Source of the DNA: Leisingera sp. ANG-M7
GTDB taxonomy: Bacteria > Pseudomonadota > Alphaproteobacteria > Rhodobacterales > Rhodobacteraceae
Assembly (NCBI RefSeq): GCF_000813965.1
Contig: NZ_JWLI01000021.1
Span: forward strand, 26,312-90,311
Direction: 5' to 3'
DNA length: 64,000 nucleotides
The notes beneath the pieces are model-generated. The model had not been told where the DNA came from and did not search any database. It worked only from the letters and a program-made list of their open reading frames with translations. Each line of letters opens with the position of its first letter. Position 1 is the stretch's first letter. Below, one piece after another: positions 9,747 through 18,436 of the stretch. A program made the position numbers and the translations under genes.

Positions 9747-10205
9747 CTACTCGGCTTCCTGACTGTTGATCTGGTTGTGGCGGGCGATGATATCCGCAGG
9801 CCAGCGGCTTTTGATGAAGGCCAGAGCCTCCAGCATTTCCTGTTCGCTCAACACCCCGGCGTAGCCCTGCATCCGGCTGCGGTAGCCGTTCCCGACAAGC
9901 CGCTCCATGCCATGACGGGTGATTTCCAGCAGTTTCGCGTCGGGATGGTGCCAGGTATGGCCGCTTGCGTCTTGCGGCGGCGCAGGCATGTGGCCCTCGC
10001 TGTCCCGCGTCTGCCAGTCCGGCTCGCCCCGCAGGTCTGCGCCGTGGCAGCTGGCGCAATGATCCTGATAGATCCGCTGCCCGGCGGCAACTGCCTGCGG
10101 ATCCTGATAGGGCAGGATACCGGCTGTCCGGGTATCCGCGCCCGTCAGCCAAAGATATCCCGCGACCGCCAGCCCTGCGGCAAAGGCGGCAATCACCCGT
10201 TTCAT
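9747..10205 (-). CDS. Membrane-anchored or exported mono-heme cytochrome c
   Basis: A 152-residue c-type cytochrome. A signal peptide or anchor (MKRVIAAFAAGLAVAGYLWL) precedes one heme-binding motif, CASCHG, at about residue 48. A candidate axial Met lies in SRMQGYAGVLS at about 112. The start at 10205 was chosen because it opens the signal sequence; longer in-frame extensions do not look like protein. It is probably a periplasmic electron carrier. Its partner is unknown and it is not next to an oxidase operon. Confidence 0.88.
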   Translation of the reverse strand: MKRVIAAFAAGLAVAGYLWLTGADTRTAGILPYQDPQAVAAGQRIYQDHCASCHGADLRGEPDWQTRDSEGHMPAPPQDASGHTWHHPDAKLLEITRHGMERLVGNGYRSRMQGYAGVLSEQEMLEALAFIKSRWPADIIARHNQINSQEAE

Positions 10206-10347
10206 TCTATCCTCGCTTCTGATGCCAACCGGCCTTTTCCTTTGCCGCCTTCCGGCGCTGGAAGGACCAGTCACATCTGTGTGAGGCTTCCGCGGCACTG
10301 GACCTTGCCGCCCGAAGCGCTTACCTCTGGCGCGCAAGGAGACGCCC

Positions 10348-11298
10348 ATGACCAAGCCAGCCCTGACCCTCTACCTCGCCGCGCCGCGCGGCTTTTGCGC
10401 TGGCGTGGACCGCGCCATCAAAATTGTCGAAATGGCGATCACCAAATGGGGCGCGCCGGTCTATGTGCGCCACGAGATCGTGCACAACAAATTCGTTGTC
10501 GACAGCCTGCGCGAGAAAGGAGCAGTGTTCGTCGAGGAGCTGGACGAATGCCCCAACGACCGGCCGGTAATCTTCTCTGCCCACGGGGTGCCGAAATCGG
10601 TGCCTGCCGCGGCTGAGGCACGCGAGATGATCTATGTGGACGCCACTTGCCCGCTGGTTTCCAAGGTGCACATCGAAGCCCAGCGCCACGCCGAAGCCGG
10701 GCTGCAGATGATCATGATCGGCCACAAGGGCCACCCGGAAACCATCGGCACCATGGGCCAGCTGCCCGAGGGCGAGGTGCTGCTGGTTGAGACCGCCGCA
10801 GACGTGGCAACGGTTGAGGTGCGTGACCCGGATCGGCTGGCCTATGTCACCCAGACCACCCTGTCGGTGGATGACACCAAGGGTATCGTTGCAGCGCTGG
10901 AAGAACGGTTTCCCAACATCATCGGACCGCACAAGGAAGACATCTGCTATGCAACCACCAACCGCCAGGAGGCGGTGAAGTCGGTGGCGCCCAAAGCAGA
11001 CGCGCTCTTGGTGGTCGGCGCGCCAAACTCCTCCAACTCCCGTCGTCTGGTCGAAGTCGGTGCCAAGAACGGTTGCGATTACGCCCAGCTGGTACAGCGT
11101 GCCGAGAACATCGACTGGCGCGCGCTGGAGGGCATCCGCTCTATCGCCATCACCGCCGGCGCCTCTGCCCCCGAACTGCTGGTCAACGAGGTGATTGACG
11201 CATTCCGTGAGCGCTACGAGGTGACTGTGGAAGTCGTGGAAACCGCGGTGGAAACAGTAGAATTCAAGGTACCCCGCGTGCTGCGGCAGCCTGCGTGA
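10348..11298 (+). CDS. ispH: 4-hydroxy-3-methylbut-2-enyl diphosphate reductase
   Basis: The [4Fe-4S] enzyme that makes IPP and DMAPP in the last step of the MEP isoprenoid pathway. 316 residues. The three cluster cysteines are in [12 protein letters not shown] (about 14), [13 protein letters not shown] (about 98) and [14 protein letters not shown] (about 200). The SxN substrate motif NSSNSRRL is at about 227-234, and [20 protein letters not shown] is characteristic. Single gene with an AAGGAG-type ribosome site at about 10337. Confidence 0.97.
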   Translation: MTKPALTLYLAAPRGFCAGVDRAIKIVEMAITKWGAPVYVRHEIVHNKFVVDSLREKGAVFVEELDECPNDRPVIFSAHGVPKSVPAAAEAREMIYVDATCPLVSKVHIEAQRHAEAGLQMIMIGHKGHPETIGTMGQLPEGEVLLVETAADVATVEVRDPDRLAYVTQTTLSVDDTKGIVAALEERFPNIIGPHKEDICYATTNRQEAVKSVAPKADALLVVGAPNSSNSRRLVEVGAKNGCDYAQLVQRAENIDWRALEGIRSIAITAGASAPELLVNEVIDAFRERYEVTVEVVETAVETVEFKVPRVLRQPA

Positions 11299-11399
11299 GC
11301 GCACAGACCAAAGTGCAAACCAAGTGACAGAAATTACACCCGCTTCGGGCGAACCGTGGTACGCCTAAGGTCCCGGGCAATATTTCTGGAGCCATTTTG

Positions 11400-12014
11400 A
11401 TGATCACGCTGCACTTTCTGATTACCGCCTTTTTCGTCGTCCTCGCCCCCGGCACGGGTGTCATCTACACGCTAGCCCTCGGTCTTGGCCAAGGCTGGCG
11501 CGCCTCGATCTGGGCCGCGGTTGGCTGCACCTTCGGCATCGTTCCGCATCTGGCCGCGGCGACGCTGGGGCTGGCGGCGGTACTGCACAGCTCTGCCCTG
11601 CTGTTTCAAATCGTCAAGGCGGCGGGTGTGGCCTATCTCCTCTACCTCGCGTGGCAGGCGCTGCGCAGCGGCGGTGTGCTGGCCGTGTCCTCGAACCGCA
11701 CCAGCCAGCCGGGGTGGAAAATCGCCTGGCGCGGCGCGCTGATCAACATCCTGAACCCCAAGCTGTCGGTATTCTTCCTGGCGCTGCTGCCGCCGTTCCT
11801 GAGCGGCAATCCCGCCAGTGCGACGCTGGAGATGTCGGTTCTGGGGCTGGTGTTCATGGCAATGACCTTTGCGGTATTCGTGCTGTACGGGCTGTTCGCC
11901 GCCCAGGCCCGCACCTATCTCTTGAACAGCGAACGGGTCCTGAAGTGGATGAGCCGCGGCTTTGCGGCCGTCTTTGCGGGGCTTGCTGCCCGGCTGGCTA
12001 TGGAACGCGCCTGA
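11400..12014 (+). CDS. LysE/RhtB family amino-acid exporter
   Basis: A 204-residue inner-membrane exporter of the LysE family with about six hydrophobic segments. The family N-terminus is visible as an initial helix followed by APGTGVIYTLALGLGQGW (about 17-34), and the central NPKLSVFFLALLPPF signature at about 117-131 is strong. ATG 11400 follows a TTG codon; a GGAG site at 11388-11391 fits either start. The substrate cannot be told from sequence. The methyltransferase gene follows 22 bp later. Confidence 0.9.
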   Translation: MITLHFLITAFFVVLAPGTGVIYTLALGLGQGWRASIWAAVGCTFGIVPHLAAATLGLAAVLHSSALLFQIVKAAGVAYLLYLAWQALRSGGVLAVSSNRTSQPGWKIAWRGALINILNPKLSVFFLALLPPFLSGNPASATLEMSVLGLVFMAMTFAVFVLYGLFAAQARTYLLNSERVLKWMSRGFAAVFAGLAARLAMERA

Positions 12015-12036
12015 CCCTATAAGGGGAGATACCCAG

Positions 12037-12636
12037 ATGAGTGATGACAGAACCATCAGCGTCTATGACGACCGCGCCGCGGAATACGCCGAACTGTTCA
12101 CCGGCAGAACGGATCCAGGGGAGGAGGCTGACTTCCAGACCTTCTCCGCACGCCTGCCGGACGGCGGCACGGTGCTGGACCTTGGCTGCGGCCCCGGCCA
12201 TTGGGCCGCGCGGTTCCGCGATGCAGGCTTTCGGGTAGCCGCGCTTGATGCTTCGCCGGAAATGGCTGAGGAGGCCCGCAAGGCCTATGGGATTGAAGTC
12301 GTTACCGCGGGTTTTCACGCCCTGGATGCGGAGGCGGTGTTTGACGGCATCTGGGCTTACTTCAGCCTGCTGCATGTGCCGTCGGCGGAGCTGTCAGTCC
12401 ACTTGTCTGCCGTGTATCGGGCGCTGAGCCCCGGCGGCACGCTGTGCCTGGCGATGAAACTGGGCGACAGCGAAGGCCGTGATGAGCTGGGCAGGTTCTA
12501 TGCCTACTACAGTGAGGAAACGCTGCGCGAAAAGCTCGAAACCGCCGGCTTCACCGTCACCGGCGCCCGCCGCGGGACAGGCAAAGGACTGGCTGGCACT
12601 GTCCAGGAGTTCGTAGTACTGACGGCGCATGCCTGA
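12037..12636 (+). CDS. Class I SAM-dependent methyltransferase
   Basis: A 199-residue methyltransferase. SAM-binding motif I is [15 protein letters not shown] at about residues 46-60, motif II contains [14 protein letters not shown] at about 66-80, and a post-[13 protein letters not shown] segment follows. The start at 12037 is preceded by AGGGGAGA; in-frame codons further upstream lie inside the LysE-family gene. The substrate is unknown. The 3' end overlaps the rnhA start by 8 bp, suggesting co-expression. Confidence 0.9.
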   Translation: MSDDRTISVYDDRAAEYAELFTGRTDPGEEADFQTFSARLPDGGTVLDLGCGPGHWAARFRDAGFRVAALDASPEMAEEARKAYGIEVVTAGFHALDAEAVFDGIWAYFSLLHVPSAELSVHLSAVYRALSPGGTLCLAMKLGDSEGRDELGRFYAYYSEETLREKLETAGFTVTGARRGTGKGLAGTVQEFVVLTAHA

Positions 12637-13093
12637 ATTATTTGCTTATACCGACGGCGCCTGCTCTGGAAACCCCGGCCCCGGCGGCTGGGGCGTTCTG
12701 CTGCGCGCCATGGATGGTGACACCATCGTCAAAGAAAAAGAACTGAGCGGCGGCGAAGCCGAGACTACCAACAACCGGATGGAACTTCTGGCCGCAATCA
12801 ACGCGCTGGAAAGCCTGGCTCGGCCGTCCACGATCACTGTGGTGACCGACTCGGCCTATGTGAAGAACGGCGTCACCGGCTGGATTTTCGGCTGGAAGAA
12901 GAACGGCTGGAAGACGTCGAACAAGAAGCCTGTAAAGAACGTTGAGCTGTGGCAGCGGCTGGACGAAGCGCAAGCCCGCCACAAGGTGACTTGGGAATGG
13001 GTCAAGGGCCACGCAGGCCACCCCGAGAACGAGCGCGCGGATGAGCTGGCGCGCGCGGGCATGGCGCCCTTTAAGAAAAAGAAAAGCGCCTGA
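12629..13093 (+). CDS. rnhA: Ribonuclease HI
   Basis: Degrades the RNA strand of RNA-DNA hybrids. 154 residues, standard for the enzyme. The four acidic catalytic residues are visible: Asp in [16 protein letters not shown] (about 8), Glu in [10 protein letters not shown] (about 48), Asp in VTDSAYV (about 70) and Asp in NERADELAR (about 135). The His in [11 protein letters not shown] is also present. The last residues (KKKKSA) are basic. It overlaps the methyltransferase gene. Confidence 0.97.
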   Translation: MPELFAYTDGACSGNPGPGGWGVLLRAMDGDTIVKEKELSGGEAETTNNRMELLAAINALESLARPSTITVVTDSAYVKNGVTGWIFGWKKNGWKTSNKKPVKNVELWQRLDEAQARHKVTWEWVKGHAGHPENERADELARAGMAPFKKKKSA

Positions 13094-13109
13094 TGCGCAG
13101 GGTTGCCGT

Positions 13110-13733
13110 ATGACCTTTCTGGCGCTTTTGGACTATGCCTCGGTGCTGGTCTTTGCCCTCTCTGGCGCGCTGGTGGCCAGCCGGGCGCAGCTGGACATTG
13201 TCGGTTTTGCCTTTGTTGCCTGCCTGACCGCGCTTGGCGGCGGCACCCTGCGCGACCTGCTTTTGGACCGCAACCCGGTGTTCTGGATCGGCAACCCCAA
13301 TTACATCCTGCTGGCGGCCCTTGCCGCAGTGGCGGTGTTTTTCAGCGCGCATCTCTTGGAAAGCCGCCTGCGCTGGATCGTGTGGCTCGACAGCTTTGCC
13401 CTGGCGGTTGCCGTGTCCGCCGGGACCGGCGCCGCTATTTCGCTGGACAGCCCGCCGGTGATCGTCGTGCTGATGGGCATGGCAACCGGCACCATGGGCG
13501 GTCTGATGCGGGACGTGGTCTGCAACGAGGTGCCGCTGGTGCTGAAACAGGGTGAGCTCTACATCACCTGCGCCATGGCGGGCGCCATCACTGCCGTTGC
13601 CGCCATCTGGCTGGGGTTTGAACTGAAGTTCGCGCTGCTGGCCTGCGCCGGGGTGTGCTGGGTGCTGCGGGCAGGCTCCATCCTGTTCGGCTGGCACCTG
13701 CCGGTCTACAAGAGCCGCCCGCCGCGCAGCTAG
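13110..13733 (+). CDS. Trimeric intracellular cation channel (TRIC/UPF0126) protein
   Basis: A 207-residue membrane protein made of two homologous UPF0126 repeats of about three helices each. Signature segments are FALSGALVASRAQLD (about 15-30), GGGTLRDLLLDRNPVFWI (about 44-61) and GMATGTMGGLMRDVVCNEVP in the second half. Prokaryotic members form trimeric K+-permeable channels. The start at 13110 places the first helix at the N-terminus. It follows rnhA by 16 bp. Confidence 0.9.
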   Translation: MTFLALLDYASVLVFALSGALVASRAQLDIVGFAFVACLTALGGGTLRDLLLDRNPVFWIGNPNYILLAALAAVAVFFSAHLLESRLRWIVWLDSFALAVAVSAGTGAAISLDSPPVIVVLMGMATGTMGGLMRDVVCNEVPLVLKQGELYITCAMAGAITAVAAIWLGFELKFALLACAGVCWVLRAGSILFGWHLPVYKSRPPRS

Positions 13734-13742
13734 GCGGGATTG

Positions 13743-13979
13743 CTAACGCTGGACGTACTTCTGCCAGAACCAGATCAGCACCAGGGCGCCGAGCACCGCA
13801 CCCACGAAACCGGCCATGAAGCCCATCACCGCCAGCAGCGCGCGCAGCACCAGGCCGCCCACCAGCGCCCCGGCCATGCCGATGCAGACCGTGGTGATGA
13901 TATCGGTTTCCAGTTTCATTAGCCGGGTTGCCAGAAAACCAGCCGCGGCACCGATGATGATCAGGGCAATGATGGGCAT
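13743..13979 (-). CDS. GlsB/YeaQ/YmgE-like small membrane protein
   Basis: A 78-residue, very hydrophobic Gly/Ala-rich protein with three predicted helices (about 3-20, 27-48 and 52-72), resembling transglycosylase-associated GlsB/YeaQ/YmgE stress proteins. Biochemical role unknown. It sits 12 bp downstream of fmt in the same orientation and converges on the TRIC gene, whose end is 9 bp away. Confidence 0.8.
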   Translation of the reverse strand: MPIIALIIIGAAAGFLATRLMKLETDIITTVCIGMAGALVGGLVLRALLAVMGFMAGFVGAVLGALVLIWFWQKYVQR

Positions 13980-13991
13980 CAGACCCTCCGG

Positions 13992-14897
13992 TTACAGGCG
14001 GCTGCCCTTCGGAACCGGGAAGCCGCGCAGGAATACATCGGGATCCTGCGCGCTTTTGCCCGCACGTTGCAAGCGTAACAGTTGAACCGCGCCCTCACCG
14101 CACGCCACGGTCAGGCTGTCATCCAGCACCTCGCCGGGCGCCCCCTGCCCCTCTGCCAGCCGTGAAGCCAGCAGCTTGATGCGCTGGCCTTCGATCTCGC
14201 ACCAGGCACCGGGAAACGGCGACAAGCCGCGGATCTTGCGGTCCACTTCCGCTGCCGGGCGCGACCAGTCGACCTGCGCCTCCGCCTTGTCGATCTTCTC
14301 GGCATAGGTGACGCCCTCTTCGGGCTGCACTTCGGGTGTCAGCTCCGGCAGGCGGCTCAAGGCTTCGGTGATCAGCGCTGCACCCATTTCTGACAGCCGG
14401 TCATGCAGCTGGGCGGTGGTTTCTTCCGTGCCGATGGCAGTGGCCTCGCGCAACAGCACCGGGCCTGTGTCCAGCCCTGCCTCCATTTGCATGATGCAGA
14501 CACCGGTTTCGCCGTCGCCTGCCATGATTGCCCGATGGATCGGCGCAGCGCCGCGCCAGCGCGGCAGCAGGCTTGCGTGGATGTTGAGACAGCCGTGTTC
14601 AGGCGAATCCAGAATGGCCTGCGGCAGGATCAGCCCGTAGGCCACGACAACCGCCACATCCGCATTCAAAGCGGCAAAAGCCTCATGCTCCTCCGCGCCC
14701 TTCAGCGAGACCGGGTGGCGCACTTCCAGCCCCAGGGCCGCGGCACGGGCGTGGACGGGTGTTGGCCTGTCCTTCTTGCCGCGGCCAGCAGGCCGGGGCG
14801 GCTGGCAATAGACGGCGGCAATCTCATGCCCGGCTTCTACCAGTGCTTCCAGCACCGGCACCGAAAAATCAGGCGTTCCCATGAAGATGATGCGCAT
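13992..14897 (-). CDS. fmt: Methionyl-tRNA formyltransferase
   Basis: Formylates initiator Met-tRNA using 10-formyl-tetrahydrofolate. 301 residues. The N-terminus [19 protein letters not shown], the catalytic loop [21 protein letters not shown] (about 107-127, with the Asn-His-Asp type centre) and the C-terminal RNA-binding domain are all present. ATG 14897 is preferred over the TTG codon before it. It lies downstream of two deformylase genes in the same orientation, so formylation and deformylation are co-located. Confidence 0.96.
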   Translation of the reverse strand: MRIIFMGTPDFSVPVLEALVEAGHEIAAVYCQPPRPAGRGKKDRPTPVHARAAALGLEVRHPVSLKGAEEHEAFAALNADVAVVVAYGLILPQAILDSPEHGCLNIHASLLPRWRGAAPIHRAIMAGDGETGVCIMQMEAGLDTGPVLLREATAIGTEETTAQLHDRLSEMGAALITEALSRLPELTPEVQPEEGVTYAEKIDKAEAQVDWSRPAAEVDRKIRGLSPFPGAWCEIEGQRIKLLASRLAEGQGAPGEVLDDSLTVACGEGAVQLLRLQRAGKSAQDPDVFLRGFPVPKGSRL

Positions 14898-15010
14898 CAA
14901 TGCCTCCGCAGAATGGGCAATCTGCCCACCACTCTTTTCTCCGGTTGCCTAGCGGCCTGCCGCCGGGCGCAAACCGGGCCGCAAGCGGCCCGGGAGTTCA
15001 ATCTCCGGCC

Positions 15011-15508
15011 TCAGCCGTTCAGTTTCTTTGCCTTACGGATCAGCATGTCGCGTTTCACCTTGCTGAGACGGTCGAAGTACATCTTGCCGTTCAGGTGGTC
15101 GATCTGGTGCTGCACCGAGGTCGCCTCGATACCGACGAAATCCTTGCGGTCCACCGTACCCTGCTCGTTGATGAAGCGAACGGTCACCGCACGCGGGCGT
15201 CTGATCTTGGCAGAGACGCCGGGCAGGTTCGGGCTGGCCTCATCATGCTCGCGCAGCTCAACCGAGGCATGCAGGATCTCCGGGTTAGCCAGCTTCACCG
15301 CGCGGCCGCGTTCGGTGGAGCCGTCCACCACCGCCAGCCGCAGCATCACGCCGATCTGATTGGCGGCCAGGCCCACCCCCGGCATTGCCTCCATCGTGTC
15401 GACCATGTCGTTCCAGATTTCGCGGATCTCGTCGGTGATCTCTGTCACCTCTTCAGCCTTGGTGCGCAGGCGCTTGTCGGGCCAGGGCAGGCAGGTGCGG
15501 ACGGTCAT
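15011..15508 (-). CDS. Peptide deformylase-like protein lacking catalytic residues
   Basis: A 165-residue protein with the deformylase fold. Motif 1 is intact (GVGLAANQIG, about 45-54). Motif 2, normally EGCLS with the metal-binding Cys, reads SPNLPG at about 93-98, with no Cys. Motif 3, normally HExDH, reads HQIDHLNG at about 133-140, replacing the catalytic Glu with Gln. It is therefore probably not an active deformylase, though it may still bind ribosomes or peptides. It lies 13 bp downstream of the intact def gene and upstream of fmt. The flanking sequence is clean, so frameshift is not the explanation. Confidence 0.88.
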   Translation of the reverse strand: MTVRTCLPWPDKRLRTKAEEVTEITDEIREIWNDMVDTMEAMPGVGLAANQIGVMLRLAVVDGSTERGRAVKLANPEILHASVELREHDEASPNLPGVSAKIRRPRAVTVRFINEQGTVDRKDFVGIEATSVQHQIDHLNGKMYFDRLSKVKRDMLIRKAKKLNG

Positions 15509-15521
15509 ATCTGGTGTTTCC

Positions 15522-16040
15522 TCAGGCGCGGGCGCGTTCGCGCTTCAGCTTCTGCATCTTGCGGGTGATCATCTGGCGCTTCAGCGGCTTCAGGTAATCA
15601 ATGAACAACTTGCCGTTCAGGTGGTCGATCTCATGCTGCACGCAGGTTGCCCACAGCCCGTCGAAGGTTTCGCGCTGCGCCTTGCCGTCGCGGTCCATCC
15701 ATTCCACCTCCACCACCTTGGGGCGGGTCACCTCGGCATATTGTTCCGGAATCGATAGGCAGCCTTCCTCATAGACGCTGGTTTCGTCCGAAGAAGAGAT
15801 GATTTCAGGGTTGAACATCACCAGCGGGCGCGGGTCGCCGTCCTCTTCCTTGACGCAGTCGAGCACGATCAGCCGCTGCAGGATGCCGATTTGCGGCGCC
15901 GCCAGGCCGATGCCCGGGGCTGCGTACATGGTTTCCAGCATGTCATCCGCCAGAATGCGCAAGTCATCGCTCAGGTCCGGCACGGACACGCAAACCTTCT
16001 TCAGGCGGGGATCGGGATGGATCAGGATCGGTCTTTTCAT
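15522..16040 (-). CDS. def: Peptide deformylase
   Basis: Removes the formyl group from nascent N-terminal Met. 172 residues with all three motifs: GIGLAAPQIG (about 44-53), EEGCLSIPEQ (about 90-99, metal Cys) and QHEIDHLNGKLF (about 134-145, catalytic Glu and two metal His). The start at 16040 (MKRPILIHPDPRL) matches the family; an in-frame ATG three codons upstream is possible. First gene of def - def-like - fmt. Divergent from the PatB/MalY gene at 16139. Confidence 0.96.
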   Translation of the reverse strand: MKRPILIHPDPRLKKVCVSVPDLSDDLRILADDMLETMYAAPGIGLAAPQIGILQRLIVLDCVKEEDGDPRPLVMFNPEIISSSDETSVYEEGCLSIPEQYAEVTRPKVVEVEWMDRDGKAQRETFDGLWATCVQHEIDHLNGKLFIDYLKPLKRQMITRKMQKLKRERARA

Positions 16041-16138
16041 GCGCTTCATGTATGCGATTGCAGGCCCCATCGCAACGCCCCCCTTGCGCATGCTGCCGCA
16101 GTGGTTAGCTTCGCATCCAACGATACGGGAGTTCACAG

Positions 16139-17311
16139 ATGAATTTTGACAAACCCACAGACCGCCGCGGCACCCACAGCTCAAAATGGGACAAGATGGA
16201 GCAGCTGTTCGGCGTGTCCCCCGAGGATGGCCTGGCGATGTGGACGGCGGACTCCGACTATGAGACTGCGCCTTGCGTGATCGAGGCCGTCAAAAAGGCC
16301 GCTGAGCATGGCGTGTTCGGCTATTCCTGGCAGCACCCCGAGTACCTGAAGGCGGTGCAGTGGTGGATGAAGAACCGGCACAGCTGGGAGATTGAGACCG
16401 ATTGGATTCTGACATCGCAAGGCCTGGGCAACGCCATCGCGCTTTGCCTCGACGTCTGGAGCCAGCCCGGCGACGGTGTGGTGATCTTCTCGCCTGTCTA
16501 CCATGAGTTTGCGCATAAGGTGAACAAATCAGGCCGCAAGGTGACCGAATGCCCGCTGGCACGGGACGGCGACACCTACAATCTGGATCTCGACGACGCA
16601 CAATCGCGCCTGAACGGGACGGAGAAGCTGCTGCTGTGGTGCTCTCCCCAGAACCCTTCGGGCCGGGTCTGGACGCCGGAGGAACTGCGTGCGGTGGCCG
16701 AATTCGCCAAGCGTAACGGGCTGATCCTGGTCTCCGACGAGATCCACCACGATCTGGTCTACCCCGGCAGCACCTTTGTGCCGATGGACGTGGCCGCGCC
16801 CGAGGCGCGCGCCTGGACTGTGACCCTGACGGCACCCTCCAAGACTTTCAACATCGCGGGCCAGCGCACCGGCAACATGATTATCCCCGATCCGGACCTG
16901 CGCGCAGCCATGCGGCACCGCCAGGCCACGCTGGACTATGATCCCAGCGGTTTGGGGGTCGTGATGATCATGGCCGCCTATTCGCCCGAAGGGGCTGAGT
17001 GGGTCGATGCACAGATCGCGCATCTGGAAGGCAACCGGAAACTGTTTGACGAAACCGTCAACGCGCTGCCCGGCCTGAAGTCTCTGCCGCTGGCCTCCAC
17101 CTACCTGGCCTGGGTCGATTTCTCCGGCACCGGCATGAGCCGCGAAGAATTCATCAAGCGCCTGCGCGAAGACGCCAAAATCGCCACATCGCCCGGTGAC
17201 GGCTTCGGCACCGGCGGCGAACTCATGGAGCGATTCAACCTGGCAACCCAACGGTCGCGTGTGGAGGAAGCCTGCCGCCGTCTGACCGCAGCCTTCTCGG
17301 ACCTGCAATAA
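16139..17311 (+). CDS. PatB/MalY-type PLP-dependent C-S lyase or aminotransferase
   Basis: A 390-residue fold-type I PLP enzyme. The N-terminal MWTADSDYETAP and YSWQHPEYL segments are typical of the MalY/PatB cystathionine beta-lyase subgroup. The cofactor residues are visible: QNPSGRVWTPEEL (about 181-193), SDEIHHDLVYPG (about 197-208) and the Schiff-base Lys in LTAPSKTFNIAGQRTG at about 237. It probably cleaves cystathionine or related cysteine S-conjugates. A GGAG site is 8 bp upstream of the ATG. The L,D-transpeptidase gene follows after 2 bp. Confidence 0.9.
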   Translation: MNFDKPTDRRGTHSSKWDKMEQLFGVSPEDGLAMWTADSDYETAPCVIEAVKKAAEHGVFGYSWQHPEYLKAVQWWMKNRHSWEIETDWILTSQGLGNAIALCLDVWSQPGDGVVIFSPVYHEFAHKVNKSGRKVTECPLARDGDTYNLDLDDAQSRLNGTEKLLLWCSPQNPSGRVWTPEELRAVAEFAKRNGLILVSDEIHHDLVYPGSTFVPMDVAAPEARAWTVTLTAPSKTFNIAGQRTGNMIIPDPDLRAAMRHRQATLDYDPSGLGVVMIMAAYSPEGAEWVDAQIAHLEGNRKLFDETVNALPGLKSLPLASTYLAWVDFSGTGMSREEFIKRLREDAKIATSPGDGFGTGGELMERFNLATQRSRVEEACRRLTAAFSDLQ

Positions 17312-17313
17312 GC

Positions 17314-17844
17314 ATGAAGCGCTTGCTGCGCCTGCTGGCGCTGGTTGTTCTGACCGGCGCCGCCTGGATGGCCTGGCAAGCCTTTGCCCCGCGTCCCGCG
17401 CCGCCGCCGCAATCCGCGGCGGTGGACCGGATCGACCGTATTTTGATCGAAAAATCCGCCCGCCGCCTGACCGCCAGCCGGGATGGCGAGACGGTGCTGG
17501 AGTTCTCTATCGCGCTTGGCTTTACCCCCGAGGGCGACAAACAGCAGGAAGGTGACGGCAAGACGCCCGAGGGTGTCTTCCGCATCGACCGGCGCAACCC
17601 GAACAGCGCCTATCACCTGTCATTGGGAATAGATTATCCGCAGTCTGAGGACCGCGCCCGCGCGCAGGCAGCCGGGGTCAGCCCGGGCGGCGATATCTTC
17701 ATCCACGGGCAGCCGAATGCGGTGGGCAATCTGGTCACCCTGCCGGGCGATTGGACCGCCGGATGCATCGCTGTCAGCAATGAACAGATGGAAACGCTCT
17801 GGCGCCTGGCCGGGATCGGGACGGAAGTGGAAATCCGCCCCTGA
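17314..17844 (+). CDS. Exported L,D-transpeptidase (YkuD domain)
   Basis: A 176-residue protein with an N-terminal membrane anchor or signal (LLRLLALVVLTGAAWMAW). It carries a YkuD domain whose catalytic motif reads IFIHGQPN (about 129-136) followed by GDWTAGCIAVSN (about 145-156, nucleophilic Cys). Such enzymes make 3-3 peptidoglycan crosslinks or attach proteins to the wall. It starts 2 bp after the PatB/MalY gene and is co-transcribed with it. Confidence 0.9.
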   Translation: MKRLLRLLALVVLTGAAWMAWQAFAPRPAPPPQSAAVDRIDRILIEKSARRLTASRDGETVLEFSIALGFTPEGDKQQEGDGKTPEGVFRIDRRNPNSAYHLSLGIDYPQSEDRARAQAAGVSPGGDIFIHGQPNAVGNLVTLPGDWTAGCIAVSNEQMETLWRLAGIGTEVEIRP

Positions 17845-17853
17845 CTTCGCGAC

Positions 17854-18222
17854 TCAGATCTTGCCCTGCGACTGGTCAAAGGGAATGAGCCCTGCAGGCG
17901 CGTCCGGCGACTTGTAGAAATCCACCGGCGCCTTGTCCGCAGCCGGGGTGGAGCGCTTGAATTCATAGCGCATCTCGCCGCCCTCTTCTTCGCCTGCAAC
18001 AATCAGGCATTGCGACACATGACGGGCGCCGTCGTAGATATCAACCAGCCCGCGCAGCATCGGCGCGGTTTCCGCCTCGACCGAGAAACCGGTCTTCCAC
18101 AGCCGCAGCACCGGATAGAGCTCATTATCCACCATCACCCGCAAACGGCTCTTGCGCCGCATCCCCTGCAGGCGGGCGGTGTCCAGCGCTTCCTGCACGG
18201 CTTTGGGTACGTAGGTGTTCAT
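17854..18222 (-). CDS. Conserved protein of unknown function
   Basis: A 122-residue soluble protein not recognised as any named family. It has a basic helical N-terminal third (ARLQGMRRKSRLRV), a central beta-rich region with VDIYDGARHVSQCLIVAG and an acidic GEEEGGEMRYEFKRS stretch. No signal peptide or membrane segment is visible. It converges on the L,D-transpeptidase gene (9 bp apart) and diverges from the GST gene. Confidence 0.75.
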   Translation of the reverse strand: MNTYVPKAVQEALDTARLQGMRRKSRLRVMVDNELYPVLRLWKTGFSVEAETAPMLRGLVDIYDGARHVSQCLIVAGEEEGGEMRYEFKRSTPAADKAPVDFYKSPDAPAGLIPFDQSQGKI

Positions 18223-18302
18223 GTCAGCGGCCTTCCAAATGCTTCGGTTTACACGGGTCCTTCTTTCAACGGTGCGTCACAAATATATAAAATCAAGTGA
18301 AC

Positions 18303-18314
18303 ATTTTCGAAAAT
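18303..18314. promoter_or_regulatory. 12-bp perfect palindrome upstream of the GST gene
   Basis: ATTTTCGAAAAT is its own reverse complement. It lies about 120 bp upstream of the GST start and 81 bp upstream of the divergent gene at 17854-18222. An AT-rich -10-like element (TATAAA, 18286-18291) precedes it. The position suits a repressor operator, but nothing in the sequence identifies the regulator. Confidence 0.4.
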
Positions 18315-18335
18315 TTGACGGCCGCGCAATTTTGT

Positions 18336-18424
18336 TGCTGCTGTGCAGGAGTGCAGAAGGCCTGCGCGCTGGCCTGCATAGGCGCAGGCGCCTTGCCCGC
18401 ATATGTTTGCCTTGCACAGCAGCA
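18336..18424 (+). promoter_or_regulatory. Predicted folded 5' leader of the GST gene
   Basis: A perfect 12-bp inverted repeat (18336-18347 with 18413-18424; TGCTGCTGTGCA and TGCACAGCAGCA) encloses a second perfect 8-bp stem (18360-18367 with 18382-18389). The 3' arm of the outer stem touches the Shine-Dalgarno AGGAG at 18424-18428, so folding could hide the ribosome site of the GST gene at 18437. Pairing was read by eye; no ligand or known riboswitch class is recognised. Confidence 0.45.
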
Positions 18425-18436
18425 GGAGCAGACGCG

